Source: Pyrrhosoma nymphula
Lineage: Eukaryota > Arthropoda > Insecta > Odonata > Coenagrionidae
Direction of reading: 5' to 3'
DNA: 64,000 bases
NCBI GenBank assembly: GCA_963573305.1
Contig: OY754329.1
Coordinates: 82,270,576 to 82,334,575, forward strand
Shown: positions 1-10,385 of the stretch, in pieces
How positions within the stretch are numbered: the first letter of the stretch is position 1
Layout of the letters: every line of letters begins with the position of its first letter
Position numbers and translations under genes: made by a program
Notes under the pieces: generated by a model
Databases searched by the model: none
What the model was told of the DNA's origin: nothing
The model's input: the letters and a program-made list of their open reading frames with translations, nothing else

Positions 1-1452
1 TATCAAGCCGGCGGTCGAGAACTTCTCGATCGCCGGGGTCGTTCTCTCTAGGTTCCCGGTGTTTCGCGCAAAGCTAGCGAACTTGGAGTGTTCCCTTTGT
101 GCATTTGCGTGCCTAGGTTCCCCTAGGCACGCGTAGTTACGTGTGTTTTTTGTGCAGCAAGAAGAACGAAAAAGTAGTGCCTGACCGACTCTGTGAGTCG
201 CCGAATAAACAAACGACAGCCGAAAATGATCAACACCCGAAGGAAGCGGATGACGCGGCCACACCGTCCTTCATTACGCCGGAGACGGAGCTAAAGGAGT
301 TGGAGGTAGAAATGAAAGAAAATGGGGCCGATGCAGCTCAAGCAGGGGCCGATGCAGCTGAGATGGGTGGAATGGGCAATGGGTCTATAAAAAAAATGGG
401 GCAAAAAAGAAGAAAACATCCAGGGAAGGGGAGGGAGGGGGCAGCCAGACGGAGGAGGTGACGATGGAAACTCAACAATCCTATGACCCTGAACCCCCCA
501 CAAACCTCAGTTTCTTTTCAGATACGGAGATAGCGGAAACCTCGCAAGGAAAGTTCTGGACACAAAAAGAATCCCGCCCCTGTTTCATTACGGACGAGGA
601 AGACATGGCCATGAAACGAGCGGAGGAGAGGATCAAAAACATCAACCATATGCAAAAAACAACAATCGCTAAATCGCTAAATCAAGAAAGTTGAGGTAGT
701 TTGTGAAGTCTGCTCGGGTTCTCAACCGGGCCAAACTCTGCATTTCTACCGACGCTTCAATGTACGAGTCCTCTATCGTCATCAGGGCATGAAATCGAAC
801 AGACTTCACTTACAGCATACGCCTGGAAAGCACCAGATCTAGTTGGAGTAGTGTTGGTACCCAATTGCAAAGAAAGGGCACAAGGCATGAGGGGTTCGAA
901 TTGGCGAGGTAGCCAGAGTTCTGGCCTCCCATGCCGGATGCCCGTTTTCGATTCCTAGCACTGGGGGAGAGTTTCCAGCAGAATCTTCATTTTAAATTGA
1001 GTGTCTTGTGGTGGGAACCTTGAGTGGAACATGATGAGTGAGGAGAGGAAAATACTTGCGGAAATTAGGAGATTGTGGAGCAGGCGGTTGAAACAGGTAA
1101 TGAGAGGCGAGGATATGCTAAAGGCCGTAATATAAGTGAGGATAATGGGGGAGTTGGGTGAGGGGAGGAAAGAGAATTGACTTCATGGATGTGATCATGG
1201 TACTAACACATAGGTAGGCCGTTGGAACAATCGCTAAAGAAGATGGACTCAGAAGCAGCAAAAACCGTGAGAAAGTAGAACTATATTTAAAGTCTCAAGA
1301 AAATCAAAAATTTTAAATAGCTTTAGACCTTTAAAAAAAATTAAAAAAAGAGGGAATAGCAAATACCTTTTGGCTTCCCCTTTCTCCCTTTGTGATAACC
1401 TACATTCTTTGTTCTGTAAATTCATTTTATTGTTTCTCTACTCTTAATATGA
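1..1452. other. Left-edge region, possible ORF1 remnant of a LINE
   Basis: Two overlapping plus-strand frames (about 141-461 and 458-694) encode hydrophilic, Glu/Lys-rich peptides with no recognisable domain; the first has no ATG start. They lie upstream of the Tx1/L1-like LINE that begins near 1453 and on the same strand, so they could be remains of its ORF1. I see no zinc knuckle or coiled coil that would prove this. The stretch 700-1430 holds no clear coding signal. It becomes AT-rich toward the LINE endonuclease region. Confidence 0.25.
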
Positions 1453-1633
1453 CTATAAATTAGTATCTATTAATATAGGTGGAATCACTAACCATGTAAA
1501 GATAAACATTCTTAAAAATATGTTTAAAGATATAAACGCAGACCTAATCTTTCTACAAAAATATAGAGAAAATCCTGTGTGGCAGGACATTAGGTACAAT
1601 GTAATTACTAACCACGGTGACTCCCCCCTAGGT

Positions 1634-1812
1634 TAGGGTGTCCCAAAAAAACCGAAAGTTTGAAAGTCGAGGGGGCATTTCCATTTTCCTATGCGAATGC
1701 ATGAAAAAAAATCCCATAAAAATTTTCAGCTCAATCGGACAATATTTGACCCTGCCGAAACGCATTCAAAGTTTGAATTTTTGAGTTTTCCAAATTTCAT
1801 GCAATGTTGCCT
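1634..1812 (+). repeat. Left terminal inverted repeat
   Basis: This is the left TIR of the DNA transposon. It is the near-perfect reverse complement of 4895-5075, with differences such as one base in the A-run and one in the GTCGAGG/GTTGAGG segment. The outer end is TAGGGTGTCCC, directly after the 9-bp target duplication. Confidence 0.92.
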
Positions 1813-1874
1813 AGCTCTAAGGGTCTTGGGGGATTTAAAATTAGAAACCTCTGAAAGAAAATGCTCTCTTATTA

Positions 1875-4521
1875 TTATACTGTCACAATGCGGATACAAA
1901 AGCACTGGGAACAACAAGCAATATGAAAAACTAGTTTTTTGCCACTTTTTTCATATATTTCCCTATGCCACTTAACAACTAGTAACAGATGTTGCCTCTG
2001 AGCCTCATCATTTGTCAATTTTTTCTTGACTAGAAAATCTTTTATTAATTGAACTCCTCTCTCTGCAGTATCATTAACAACCTTAAGGTGTTGAACTATA
2101 GATAGGCCCTTCTGATAGTCTACGTCACTTTTCCATGTGCACGGATCTCGCGACAAAAATGTCGGCGAAATACCAATAATTTTGAGAAACTTCACAGAAT
2201 TTTTCGAAGCGAAGTCAGCGAGAGTCAGCTCACTAATAGGTCGATTAGGCGGAAGAGTAGCCCGAGGTGCGTCATCATCAGACCCCTTATTGTCTCTGAT
2301 TGCTTCCGCAATGTCTCTTTTCTCGCCGTCAGAAACCATTTCATCGAAGAGGGCCATACAAATCAAGTTTTCGGAAAGATACCATAGATGGTTACAAAAC
2401 TTGGCCAAAGCTGCTGCGTAGTGAGGGTCTTTCTTCCGAGCAAGGACTTTAAGTAGCTGAAAATCCATTCTCGGAGCGCTCACTGCCACGGGACAGGTGT
2501 ACCAATGTTTCATAAATGCACTTGCAATGAAGCAACACAATTTGAATAAATTGTCACTGTCATGTGTCGACAAACGCAATTGCTTGCCAAACATCCACGT
2601 TTTAAAAGCGTAGAGCTCCTTATTCATCCACCGTGATTTGTCAGTTGGGCCTGGGGGGCGAACCACATACTTCTCTTTCTTGGGAACCACACCACCCAAC
2701 CACACTATACACAACTCCAAAAGTTCTTTGTAGTCGTCTCGAGGATGGTGGTTCTGAAATAATATGGGGCATAATTTTAAATACTAATCCTGAGGATGGA
2801 CTTTAAATCACCATGAGCATCCTGACATTTGCCATTTACGAACCTGCAGCTGAAGAATACAAAATTTGATAATGTCATCTACATTTGAAATATCCTTCAA
2901 ACAGCCTCTTGTCGTTCCCGCTGTACGGTAAGCGTCTGCGAAAATCAGGAAAAGCATGTGAGTAAAAAAGCTCGATTAAAAATTTAACAAATTATATATT
3001 CTTTAAAGTGACAAGTACCTTTGTCTAATTTCGGCCATTCTTTGCGCAAGGTGTCAGTAAACGGCAGTACAGGATTATTACTTGTTCCCATCAAGGAATG
3101 GAACACGGCACCAATCACCAGTTCAAAAATGTGGTGTCGGCATGCAAGGTGTAAGAGTTCTTTGCCAAGTTGCTGCTGAAGAAGTGTGCAAGCTCCGTTC
3201 CATCGGCCGGAATTTTGATTAGTTGTATCGAACACCATGGCAATGACCTGACTGTCTAGTTTCCAATCCTTGATAAGACCTGCGACTGCATAGGCTGTGT
3301 TAAGCCCGGACCCGGACGCCAACTCCGGAACGCCTAGAAGCTGCTCTATACCTTGCCCTGTGACCAGCACAGGCAATCGATCGGCCAGTTTGTTTTTATC
3401 TACAATCAAAATATTAAGTATCACAATTTTTAGGAGAAAGTATAAGTAACAATTAAATAATTGCCGCCATAAAAAGAAAGTATTAATACCTTCATTGCTT
3501 GGAAGTAATTTCCCATCCCAGTGCACTGCTAAAGGAACTTGAGGGTGAAAGTCTTGCTTGATAAGCCTTACTGTCTCGGTCCTTTTATTCACTCTCATTC
3601 TATGTAGATGAGATTTGGAAGATACTAAATGGATTTCATCCCCTTTAAAACCCAATGCAGATGCTGTCGCATTGGCGACAGCCTGGACTATCATAGACCC
3701 AGCGGCAGAGGACGTCTGAGTCCGATCTAGGGAAGCAGTCACAAGGATGTCGGACATTATACTTACTCTACGGCGCTTTCCGGACCTTGTCCGCATTTCA
3801 AATTCTGTAAAAGTAACAAAATGTTATTTCTCCCTTTCTTTTGCCATATTGGTCACCCTTCCCGCACCCGGAAAAAATTACCTTCTTCCGAATCCGACGA
3901 GCTTGTCGTGCTCTCCGCAGACATCTGTCGAACGAGGTCCACTTTCTCATCCAATATTTCCTTTTCTTTCTCATGCCGTTTTTTCCTTAAAAAATCCTCT
4001 TCTTGAAGTCTCTTACGGTTTTCTAAACGCTTACACCACTTTATATCAATACCCGCCATATATCCTTTTCGATCAGTTTTCATAGATATGTAAAACAACT
4101 TATCCTCCTCCACAGTAATTTTTGAAAGGGCGTCTTTGCAGCCGATGTCAAACAGACGGTCGAGCACTTTGCTGAATTCCTCTCTTGCGGACACTGACTT
4201 CTCACTAGTTTTATTTTTGTCTTTCCCAAGGGAACAGTAGTTCTCGTAAGCTGTCAGGAGCTTCTTAATGGCTGCTCGGACCTCCTGCGTAGAAATATTA
4301 GACTTTCCCCACACAACAAGTAACTCTTTGATTGTAATCCTTGCTGCATCTACCGCTGACATCGATCCTGGAGAACAGTGTAGGTTGTAAAAGAAAACTT
4401 TGAGAACTTCACGCAGCGTTGGGAGTTTACCATTGCCGGGCAAATGTTTGGACTCATTACCCACCAACCACACACTTGTCGCACTTCGCATAACCGGCGT
4501 ACCCTTCGACTTCACGCTCAT
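1875..4521 (-). CDS. Putative transposase, five exons, about 768 aa
   Basis: Reading the minus strand, exons are 4521-3882, 3804-3490, 3399-3019, 2935-2844 and 2753-1875. Donors begin GTAATT, GTATTA, GTACTT and GTTCGT; acceptors end in TACAG, TGTAG, CGCAG and TTCAG. All joins keep the frame (phases 1, 1, 1, 0), giving about 768 codons with no stop. The ATG at 4521 is the first in frame after an upstream GTG. Exon 1 is Lys/Glu-rich and ends in a Ser/Asp/Glu stretch. Exon 3 (residues about 319-445) holds VFDTTNQNSG and LLHLACRHHIFE, which look like parts of an RNase H-like (DDE) transposase core. Exon 5 holds AERGVQLIKDF. I recognise this as a widespread arthropod transposon-type protein but cannot name the family. 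It would catalyse excision and insertion using the flanking TIRs. Confidence 0.72.
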
Positions 4522-4894
4522 TCTGGCCACCGCCGAAACAGCCTCGACCTCGGAACACACGACAATACCTCACGTTCTCAGTTAGTGCACAACACTAAAC
4601 TCCACGAGTGACTGATAGACTAAGCCGGGATACTTTTAACCCTTTTAACATAAACGGAGCGATGTTCAGAAAGCGCATAACTCGAATCTCAACGCGACAC
4701 GGCGGGGCCATATCAGCAATATGCACTCGACTGGCGCCTGGCGGCCGCAACGGCGAGCGGGACTTGTAAACACACCGAGTTGTGGCTATGAAGCTCATTT
4801 TGACTCAAGTGTTGCTGTCAACGACTATAGAGCAAGAGGAGATGGTTTGAACTTAAAATTGGTTGTTTTTTAACACTCGAGCCTCCTGCAGGGT

Positions 4895-5075
4895 AGGCAA
4901 CATTGCATTAAAAATTTGGAAAACTCAAAAATTCAAACTTTGAATGCGTTTCGGCAGGGTCAAATATTGTCCGATTGAGCTGAAAATTTTTATGGGATGT
5001 TTTTTCATGCATTCGCATAGGAAAATGGAAATGCCCCCTCAACTTTCAAACTTTCGGTTTTTTTGGGACACCCTA
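4895..5075 (-). repeat. Right terminal inverted repeat
   Basis: This is the right TIR of the DNA transposon, the reverse complement of 1634-1812. It is followed at 5076 by the second copy of the 9-bp target duplication. The high similarity of the two TIRs argues for a fairly recent insertion. Confidence 0.92.
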
Positions 5076-5084
5076 CCCCTAGGT

Positions 5085-5562
5085 ACAGCGATCATGATAA
5101 AAAACTCTTTGAAAGCCCGAAACATACAATATCATGAATCGGGGAGAATAACCACTCTCATGGTAAACAACTTTCGCTTTATAAATGTTTATGCTCCATC
5201 AGGGCACGAAAAAAGAAAAGAAAGAGATGAGTTTTTTTCAAATACCATCCTCCCGTATGTAGTCGGCTTTGCGGGAAACGCACTTTTAGGTGGGGACCCC
5301 AAACGCTATTTATAGGAGAGAGGACAGTGACGCCAACGAAGATAATATTAAATATAAAACTTGCAAATCCCTGAAAACATTAATTAATAATATTAAAGCA
5401 ATAGACATTGGGATGAAGTTAGAAAACCAATCGGTACAATATACTAGAGTAGGAAAAATGACAAGAAATAGAATTGACTACTTCTTAATATCACGTTCTT
5501 TAGAAAACAAAACCATATCTTTCAAAACAATGCCAATCGCCATCTCGGACCACAAGGCTTAA
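5085..5562 (+). pseudogene. LINE apurinic-like endonuclease domain (broken)
   Basis: This is the second half of the endonuclease/exonuclease/phosphatase domain that nicks target DNA for LINE insertion. The first half is at about 1453-1624, before the inserted transposon. Visible family marks are the strand RFINVYAPSG, a GGD(F)NA-type motif interrupted by a frameshift at about 5290-5315, the RNRIDYFLIS segment, and SDHKA near the end, where the catalytic SDH triad normally sits. A TAA follows directly at 5560. The pieces read as one domain only if the shift and stop are ignored, so it is a pseudogene. Confidence 0.7.
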
Positions 5563-6003
5563 ATCCTTGAAATAGATGTAGACTTTACTTCCTCTTCAAA
5601 TAGAAAAACAAACCTCAAAAATACAGATACCAGTACAGTAAATTGGCGCTTAGACACAAATATTTTACAACACCCACATATAGTACAAGAAATAGAAAAA
5701 GAAATACTGAAACAACTAAACAACAAAAGATTAGATACAGATCCCATATGCTGGTGGGAAAATATCTTCAAAACAAACATAATTAGGAATTTAAAATATC
5801 TTACGCAGAAACACTATAAATACGAAAACCAAACAATAGAAATATATAGGAATGCGTTGACTGAAGTTATGGAAACCCAAAATAAGCCAGCCAATTTTAA
5901 AGAAAAAATAAAAGAACTTAAGCAGTTAATCTTAAAATTATAATTAAGAAAACTAACGCCACGGCAATGGCAAAAAGGAGACGATCCAAATACATGGAAT
6001 CTC

Positions 6004-7084
6004 GTGACGTTATCCACAATAAGGCGAACGATAGAGAACGCAGGAGGGGGAGGGGTGGATAGACTCCCTAACATGAAGAAAACATCTGGAAAACAACACG
6101 AACAATTGTTAGCGGACACAAAAGAGCACTTTGCAAGTCGCTACGGGCGGTACGAGGATTGGAGGGAGGGGGATGCCCCCCTTCCCATACCCCATCTCCC
6201 GCAAGTGAGCGACAAGACAAGGTCAGAATTCAAAGCCAAAATAACGGAGGAGGAATTAGACAGCATAAAACATAAGCTAAAGAAAGGGAAAGCCCCGGGG
6301 AGTGACGGACTTGCATTGGAATTTTACTTGACCTTTTGGAGACACATAAAAACAGCCCTCGTAATTGTCTTAAACAACATCACAAAAGAAGGCGAGCTAA
6401 CTGAGAGTATGAAAACTGCTAACATAACCCTCGTTCCAAAAACTCGAAGTGCAATGAAACTAGAGGATTTTAGACCAATATCTTTATTAAATACAGATTA
6501 TAAAATATATGCGCATGTTATGGCAAAAAACTGGAACAGCTAGCCAACGACATACTACATGAAAATCAATATGGAGGGGCAGGGAAAAAAATGCAATCGA
6601 CGCGAATGTCCTAATCAGGGATATAATATTGAGTAATTTACCGAAAAAAGAAGAAAACACCTTGGCACTGTTAGCAATAGATCTAGAAAAGGCTTTTGAT
6701 TACATAAGAACAGAATGGATATTCGTGGTCCTCAAAAAAATGAACTTCCCAACAGAAATGATAAAAATTATAAAAACAGTGTACAAAAATATCAACTCCC
6801 GTATAAAACTAGGGAACAACATCTCGGAAACCTTCTTTATTAAAAACTCCGTTAGGCAGGGATGTCCCTTATCCATGATTGTTTTCACAATTGCCGTTGT
6901 ACCAATCCTTATAGACATAAAAAATAAAGGAATAGGAATAAAGAGATGTGGGAAAAAATATACAACAGTTGCATACGCGGACGATATAACCATCTTCATA
7001 AAAGATGCAAAAGAATTGGACAAAATAAATGAAACCTTTACCAGATTGGCACCAGTGGGAATTGGCATTTCCTATTATCATTAA
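6004..7084 (+). pseudogene. LINE reverse transcriptase (broken), Tx1/L1 type
   Basis: Two frames (6004-6543 and 6629-7084) together carry the RT fingers and palm. Motifs in order are KGKAPGSDGL, FRPISLLNTDYKI, LLAIDLEKAFD, VRQGCPLS and VAYADDITIF. The last is the catalytic YADD box. The join near 6540 needs a frameshift, and the frame is lost again at about 7080. RT copies the element's RNA at the nicked target. The AAAA-rich codon use is like that of the flanking LINE sequence. Confidence 0.8.
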
Positions 7085-7274
7085 TAGGAAAAAATCGAAA
7101 CTAGTTCACATAAAAGGAGAAAAAATACAAAATACCTACGGCTGGGAGAAAGCAGACGTAATAAAAATATTAGGACTTTGGTGGGAGAGCGATCTCTCCA
7201 AAACGGTAAAATAAAATTGGAAAAAGGCGATTGACACTTTAAGAATACATATTTATTCCTTTGCCGACTATCAA

Positions 7275-8069
7275 ATGCCAATTCTAGCTAAGATAACACT
7301 AATCAACCAAATTCTATACCCGCTGCTATGGTATGTTGCTCACGTGTGGCCTATACCTGGAAAGGAAAACGCTACAATAATCAAGTTAACAAACACGTTC
7401 ATCTGGAACGGGTTTCTCAAAAAAGTAGAAAGAAAGAAACGATATTTACGAAACGAAAAAGAACGCACCCCAAATTTAGGAGGTCTCAACCTTATCGACG
7501 CGAAAACGAAAGGAAACATATTAAATCGAAAAAAAGTAGCTGTAATTCTACACGAAATAGACTATGATAGGAAAAGACTCGCGCTTAAAAGTGCGAAAAA
7601 ACTTTCAAATTTCAAAAATACTTTAAATGAGGCCATTCAAATTAAAAACAAATACTCAGTCAATGGTAAATTAAATCCCACAAAAAAAATCTATGAGGAG
7701 GAAATGAGAAGAAATTTTAATACAAACCTCGGAATCAACGAATCAAATATCTGGAGAAACTTTGACAGAATAAAACATGACGTTAAGGAAATTAGTTTCA
7801 TGTACGAAGTATGCAGCAGGTGTACGATCACAAATAAAATGAGGTATGACCTCAGACTTGGGGATAACCCTATGTGCTCTGCGTGCGGGAGGATGGATGA
7901 AATAAAACACAAGATACTAGGCTGTGAACCCTATTGTAGAGAATGGCGGATAACAAAAAATATTTACAAAGACTTTGACACTTTTGGAGATGGCCTCATC
8001 TCAGATGAAAAGATTTTAATGTTAAATTTTAAACTCTTTCCAAACAAAAAAAAATATTGTTTTAAGTGA
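7275..8069 (+). pseudogene. LINE C-terminal domain with cysteine motif
   Basis: This 264-codon frame follows the RT and matches the layout of the C-terminal part of L1/Tx1-like ORF2. It has a Trp/Lys-rich region followed by a Cys/His cluster near its end (MCSACGRMDEIKHKILGC: Cys-x2-Cys-x8-His-x4-Cys), as in the zinc-knuckle-like motif of many LINE proteins. It ends at a stop at 8069, which I take as the natural end of ORF2. It is part of the dead LINE described above. Confidence 0.65.
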
Positions 8070-8572
8070 AATAATTGCAACCTTTGCAACAAACAGGTTT
8101 ACTAAAAAAATACCAGATGTGTTTTAATTGAAAAAATCCAAACGATGACAAAAAAAAATTCTTTTCACGGATAAGGAAAAAAAATTGCTACTACATGTCT
8201 TTTGAAAATAAAATGTATAGGTGTATGTAGATTTAAGAAAACAATCGTGAAACTGTTTTTGATTAATATATGAAAAGTGTTCATTGGTGAAAATATTTTC
8301 ACTTTATTGGTATGTAAATCTTCCAATTCAATGTAAGAAAATGAAAAATTCTATGTAGGAATCTCTTTTATTCCTAAACAATCGGCTTTGATGTACAAAA
8401 AAAGGTAATGACTGTTTATATTTAGAATACCTTCATTTGTATACATGTAGTACCTGTGATAGCTAAGAAAATATTTCTTTTTTTTATTGTTCCTTATATG
8501 TAATAATATCAGAGAATGTGAACATCTTTGTAAATATTGGATATCTTGAGCAAATAAATCTATTTAAATAGC

Positions 8573-8740
8573 ATTCGGCGCGACATCGAAAGGTCCGTGG
8601 TTCAATTCCCGGCATTGTCGATTTTTTTTCACTGTGAATCGCCCATCCATCTTCCTATGACCAGCCATCTTCACACCACCATTGGACTTCACAATTTTGC
8701 GTTTCCTATCCTCTTTCTTTCACCCTCGAAAAAAAAAATA
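8573..8740 (+). repeat. tRNA-derived SINE, 5' truncated
   Basis: The sequence begins inside the tRNA-like head, has the B-box phrase GGTTCAATTCCC at about 8599, and continues into a body with CTTCACACCACCATTGGACT and CTCTTTCTTTCACCCTC. The same body occurs at 27516-27742, 27980-28240 and 46050-46219. It sits just behind the 3' end of the LINE. Confidence 0.75.
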
Positions 8741-8860
8741 TATATATATATAATGTATTTGTAGAAAATCGCTCTCGGCGACGATCCACATGCATAAATA
8801 AAACAGTGATACACTAAACAAGCACAGAAACACGCAAAAAGGACACTCACAAAAGAAAAC

Positions 8861-8898
8861 TTGGACGTTTCGACGGTCAGGCCGCCATCATCGGCGGT
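8861..8898 (-). ncRNA. Possible hammerhead ribozyme-like motif
   Basis: On the minus strand a CCGATGA box is followed by a short stem (GGCGG pairing with CCGTC) and then GAAACGTCC. Penelope-like elements are known to carry minimal hammerhead ribozymes (CUGANGA, stem II, GAAAC, GUC) in their terminal repeats, and this lies just 3' of a Penelope coding end. One core base deviates (CCGATGA for CUGANGA) and one extra base precedes stem II, so activity is doubtful. Confidence 0.35.
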
Positions 8899-9014
8899 AG
8901 AAGAATGAAGAGTCCGCTCTGTTCCCTTCGGAAGGAAAGGGCAGAGAGGAAGGAGGGGGGTAAGTGCGAATGGATAGTGGTGTGGAGAGAGAGGTGGCTA
9001 TTGGGCTATTAATT

Positions 9015-9985
9015 TCAATGGGCTAGGTTTAGCCCGGGCTTTTCGAATGCCCTTGTTACCCAAATATGGGCGTATTCACGGATTTTCACGTCAACATTAC
9101 CGGCGGATTCAGGAAGGGCTTCTATGATTTCTTGTGACAAACAATCGTCAAAATTTTGAGAGTGGGAGGCGGTATGTTTGAGGATGGAATCAAGAAAAGG
9201 TGGAGTTTTGGTGGCATGGCGGTGATTGTTCATACGAATATTGAGAGGGGTGGTACATTTTCCCACATAGAAGGCAGGGCAGAGATTGCAGGAAAGGCGG
9301 TAGATGATGTTGCTGGTGGTACAATTGGCCGTAGAGGAAGATCTTTTGAGGGAGGGGGAGGCGGAAGGGCGGAGGAGGGAGGAGAATTTACACCTATGGC
9401 GTTCGTATGTTGAGGAAAGTGGCGGAGGGGGGTTGGAGGGAGGGTCTAGTGGATTTTAGAATGTCTCGCAGATTTGAGGGAAGCTTATAGGAAACTTTGG
9501 GACATGAGGGTAGGAGGAGGTAAGTAGAGGTTTTGTTTTTAATGATTGGATACAGGTCTTTCAATATGTTTTTGATTCTGTGTGCACCAGGGAAGGATGT
9601 GGTGACAAGGTTAAGTCGGTCAGGTTGGTGGGTCTTGGTCCGAGGGGTATACTTTGCAGTAGGAGACAGGATTTTATTTAAAAGCAATTTCTCGGGGTAC
9701 TCGCATTCCCTGAGGGAGTGATGAAAAGTGTCGATATATTCTTTTAGAGAGGGGGCATTTCTGCAGATCCGGTGGCAGCGGATAGAAAGGGAATAACAGA
9801 TTGAGCGTTTGGTGTGAGAAGAATGACAGCTGTTAAAATGGAAGTATTGGTTAGTGGTTATAGTGGTTAGTGGATTTTTTATGGACGGATGTGATGAATG
9901 TACTGTCCTTAATTTGGATATTAATATCCAGGAACGTAATTAAGGAGTCAGAAATGGAAGATGTGAAGGAAACTGAGAATGAAGA
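9015..9985 (-). pseudogene. Penelope-like RT end plus GIY-YIG endonuclease
   Basis: Reading from 9985 downward, TFLDINI-like and KRSICYSLSIRCHRICRNAP segments match the end of a Penelope RT. Then comes the linker SFPGAHRIKNILKDLYPI and KVSYKLPSNLRDIL (within 9394-9687). Next are the last Cys residues and FYVGKCTTPLNIRMNNHR (about 9230-9290), the GIY-YIG nuclease core in which the YVG and the R..NH part are visible. The end reads ALPESAGNVDVKIREYAHIWV, the usual C-terminal part. At least one frame change between 9394 and 9266 and the missing RT half make it non-functional. Confidence 0.8.
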
Positions 9986-10024
9986 GTTCAGTGACCTGAG
10001 TACACTGAACTCTTCATTCTCAGT
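9972..10024. repeat. Perfect 22-bp inverted repeat with 9-base loop
   Basis: The arms 9972-9993 and 10003-10024 are exact reverse complements, with the 9 bases ACCTGAGTA between them. The left arm is part of the Penelope-like sequence and the right arm marks its break point. This suggests a fold-back or template-switch event when the element was truncated. Confidence 0.85.
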
Positions 10025-10313
10025 TCTTTCTTCTCACTTCTTCTTCGGCTATGCGTACCTTTATACGCACTGTTCACATCTGTATATGTTGTATGCCTGT
10101 ACTCCTCCTTACCATTCAACCTTCCACTTGTGTTTGTCCCCTATATGGTAGGTGAAACCAGAGTTCTCTGGATTGCCGATAATACACTACATAGTTGCGT
10201 CATCGCATTCCGCCATTTTTGTTCAGAGCACATCTTGTTTACTATGTGAAAGTGAAGGCGGTAGGCAGTCGCTCTGCAGGATTTTCCTTTTTTTGCAGAA
10301 GATATAAAGAAAA

Positions 10314-10385
10314 ATGGTTAGTTGCTCTACTCCTAATTGCTCTAATACCACTGAGAAAGGGTTTTATCTCAAGCGGCTTACCTAG
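10314..10385 (+). pseudogene. Scrap of a THAP zinc-finger start
   Basis: An ATG at 10314 opens a frame whose start (MVSCSTPNCSN, then EKGFYLKRL) looks like the first residues of a THAP domain: two cysteines three to four residues apart and a GF.L.RL motif. The frame stops after about 23 codons. THAP domains bind DNA and are found in P-element-type transposases and in host regulators. The rest of the domain (Cys-His pair, AVPTIF box) was not found, so this is a fragment at best. Confidence 0.4.

Larger units (their letters stand above)
1634..5075 (-). mobile_element. Potentially intact DNA transposon with long TIRs
   Basis: The element is bounded by inverted repeats of about 180 bp (1634-1812 and 4895-5075) that differ at only a few positions, and is flanked by a perfect 9-bp direct repeat CCCCTAGGT at 1625-1633 and 5076-5084. 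Termini read TAGGGTGTCCC. It is inserted in the endonuclease domain of a LINE. It carries one minus-strand gene of five exons with an uninterrupted spliced frame. Long TIRs and a 9-bp duplication recall Mutator-like elements, but the protein was not recognised as a MuDR transposase, so the superfamily is left open. A truncated relative with termini TAGGGTGGGTCG lies at 35663-37490. Confidence 0.88.
1453..8570 (+). mobile_element. Decayed Tx1/L1-like LINE, split by a DNA transposon
   Basis: Endonuclease, reverse transcriptase and C-terminal pieces follow one another on the plus strand: 1453-1624 and 5085-5562 (endonuclease), 6004-7084 (reverse transcriptase), 7275-8069 (C-terminal part). The phrase FRPISLLNTDYKI in the RT is typical of the L1/Tx1 group. 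The frame is broken by several stops and shifts (near 5290-5315, 5560, 5940, 6540, 7080 and 7210), so the copy is dead. A 3.4-kb DNA transposon sits inside the endonuclease domain; the LINE reading resumes exactly across the insertion. The 3' untranslated part runs AT-rich to about 8570. Confidence 0.8.
8770..9985 (-). mobile_element. Penelope-like element, 5'-truncated 3' half
   Basis: The minus strand reads the end of a Penelope-like retroelement: the end of the reverse transcriptase, a linker, and a GIY-YIG-type endonuclease, followed by a 3' region with GACGTTTCG-type sequence typical of these elements. It is truncated on its 5' side at about 9985, where a perfect hairpin lies. The 3' region up to about 8770 carries a hammerhead-like motif. 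Confidence 0.82.

Noticed and set aside
900..970. Weak tRNA-like stretch (GGCGAGGTAGCC, TTTTCGATTCC)
   Set aside because: The B box is poor and no repeat body or second copy was seen in the window.
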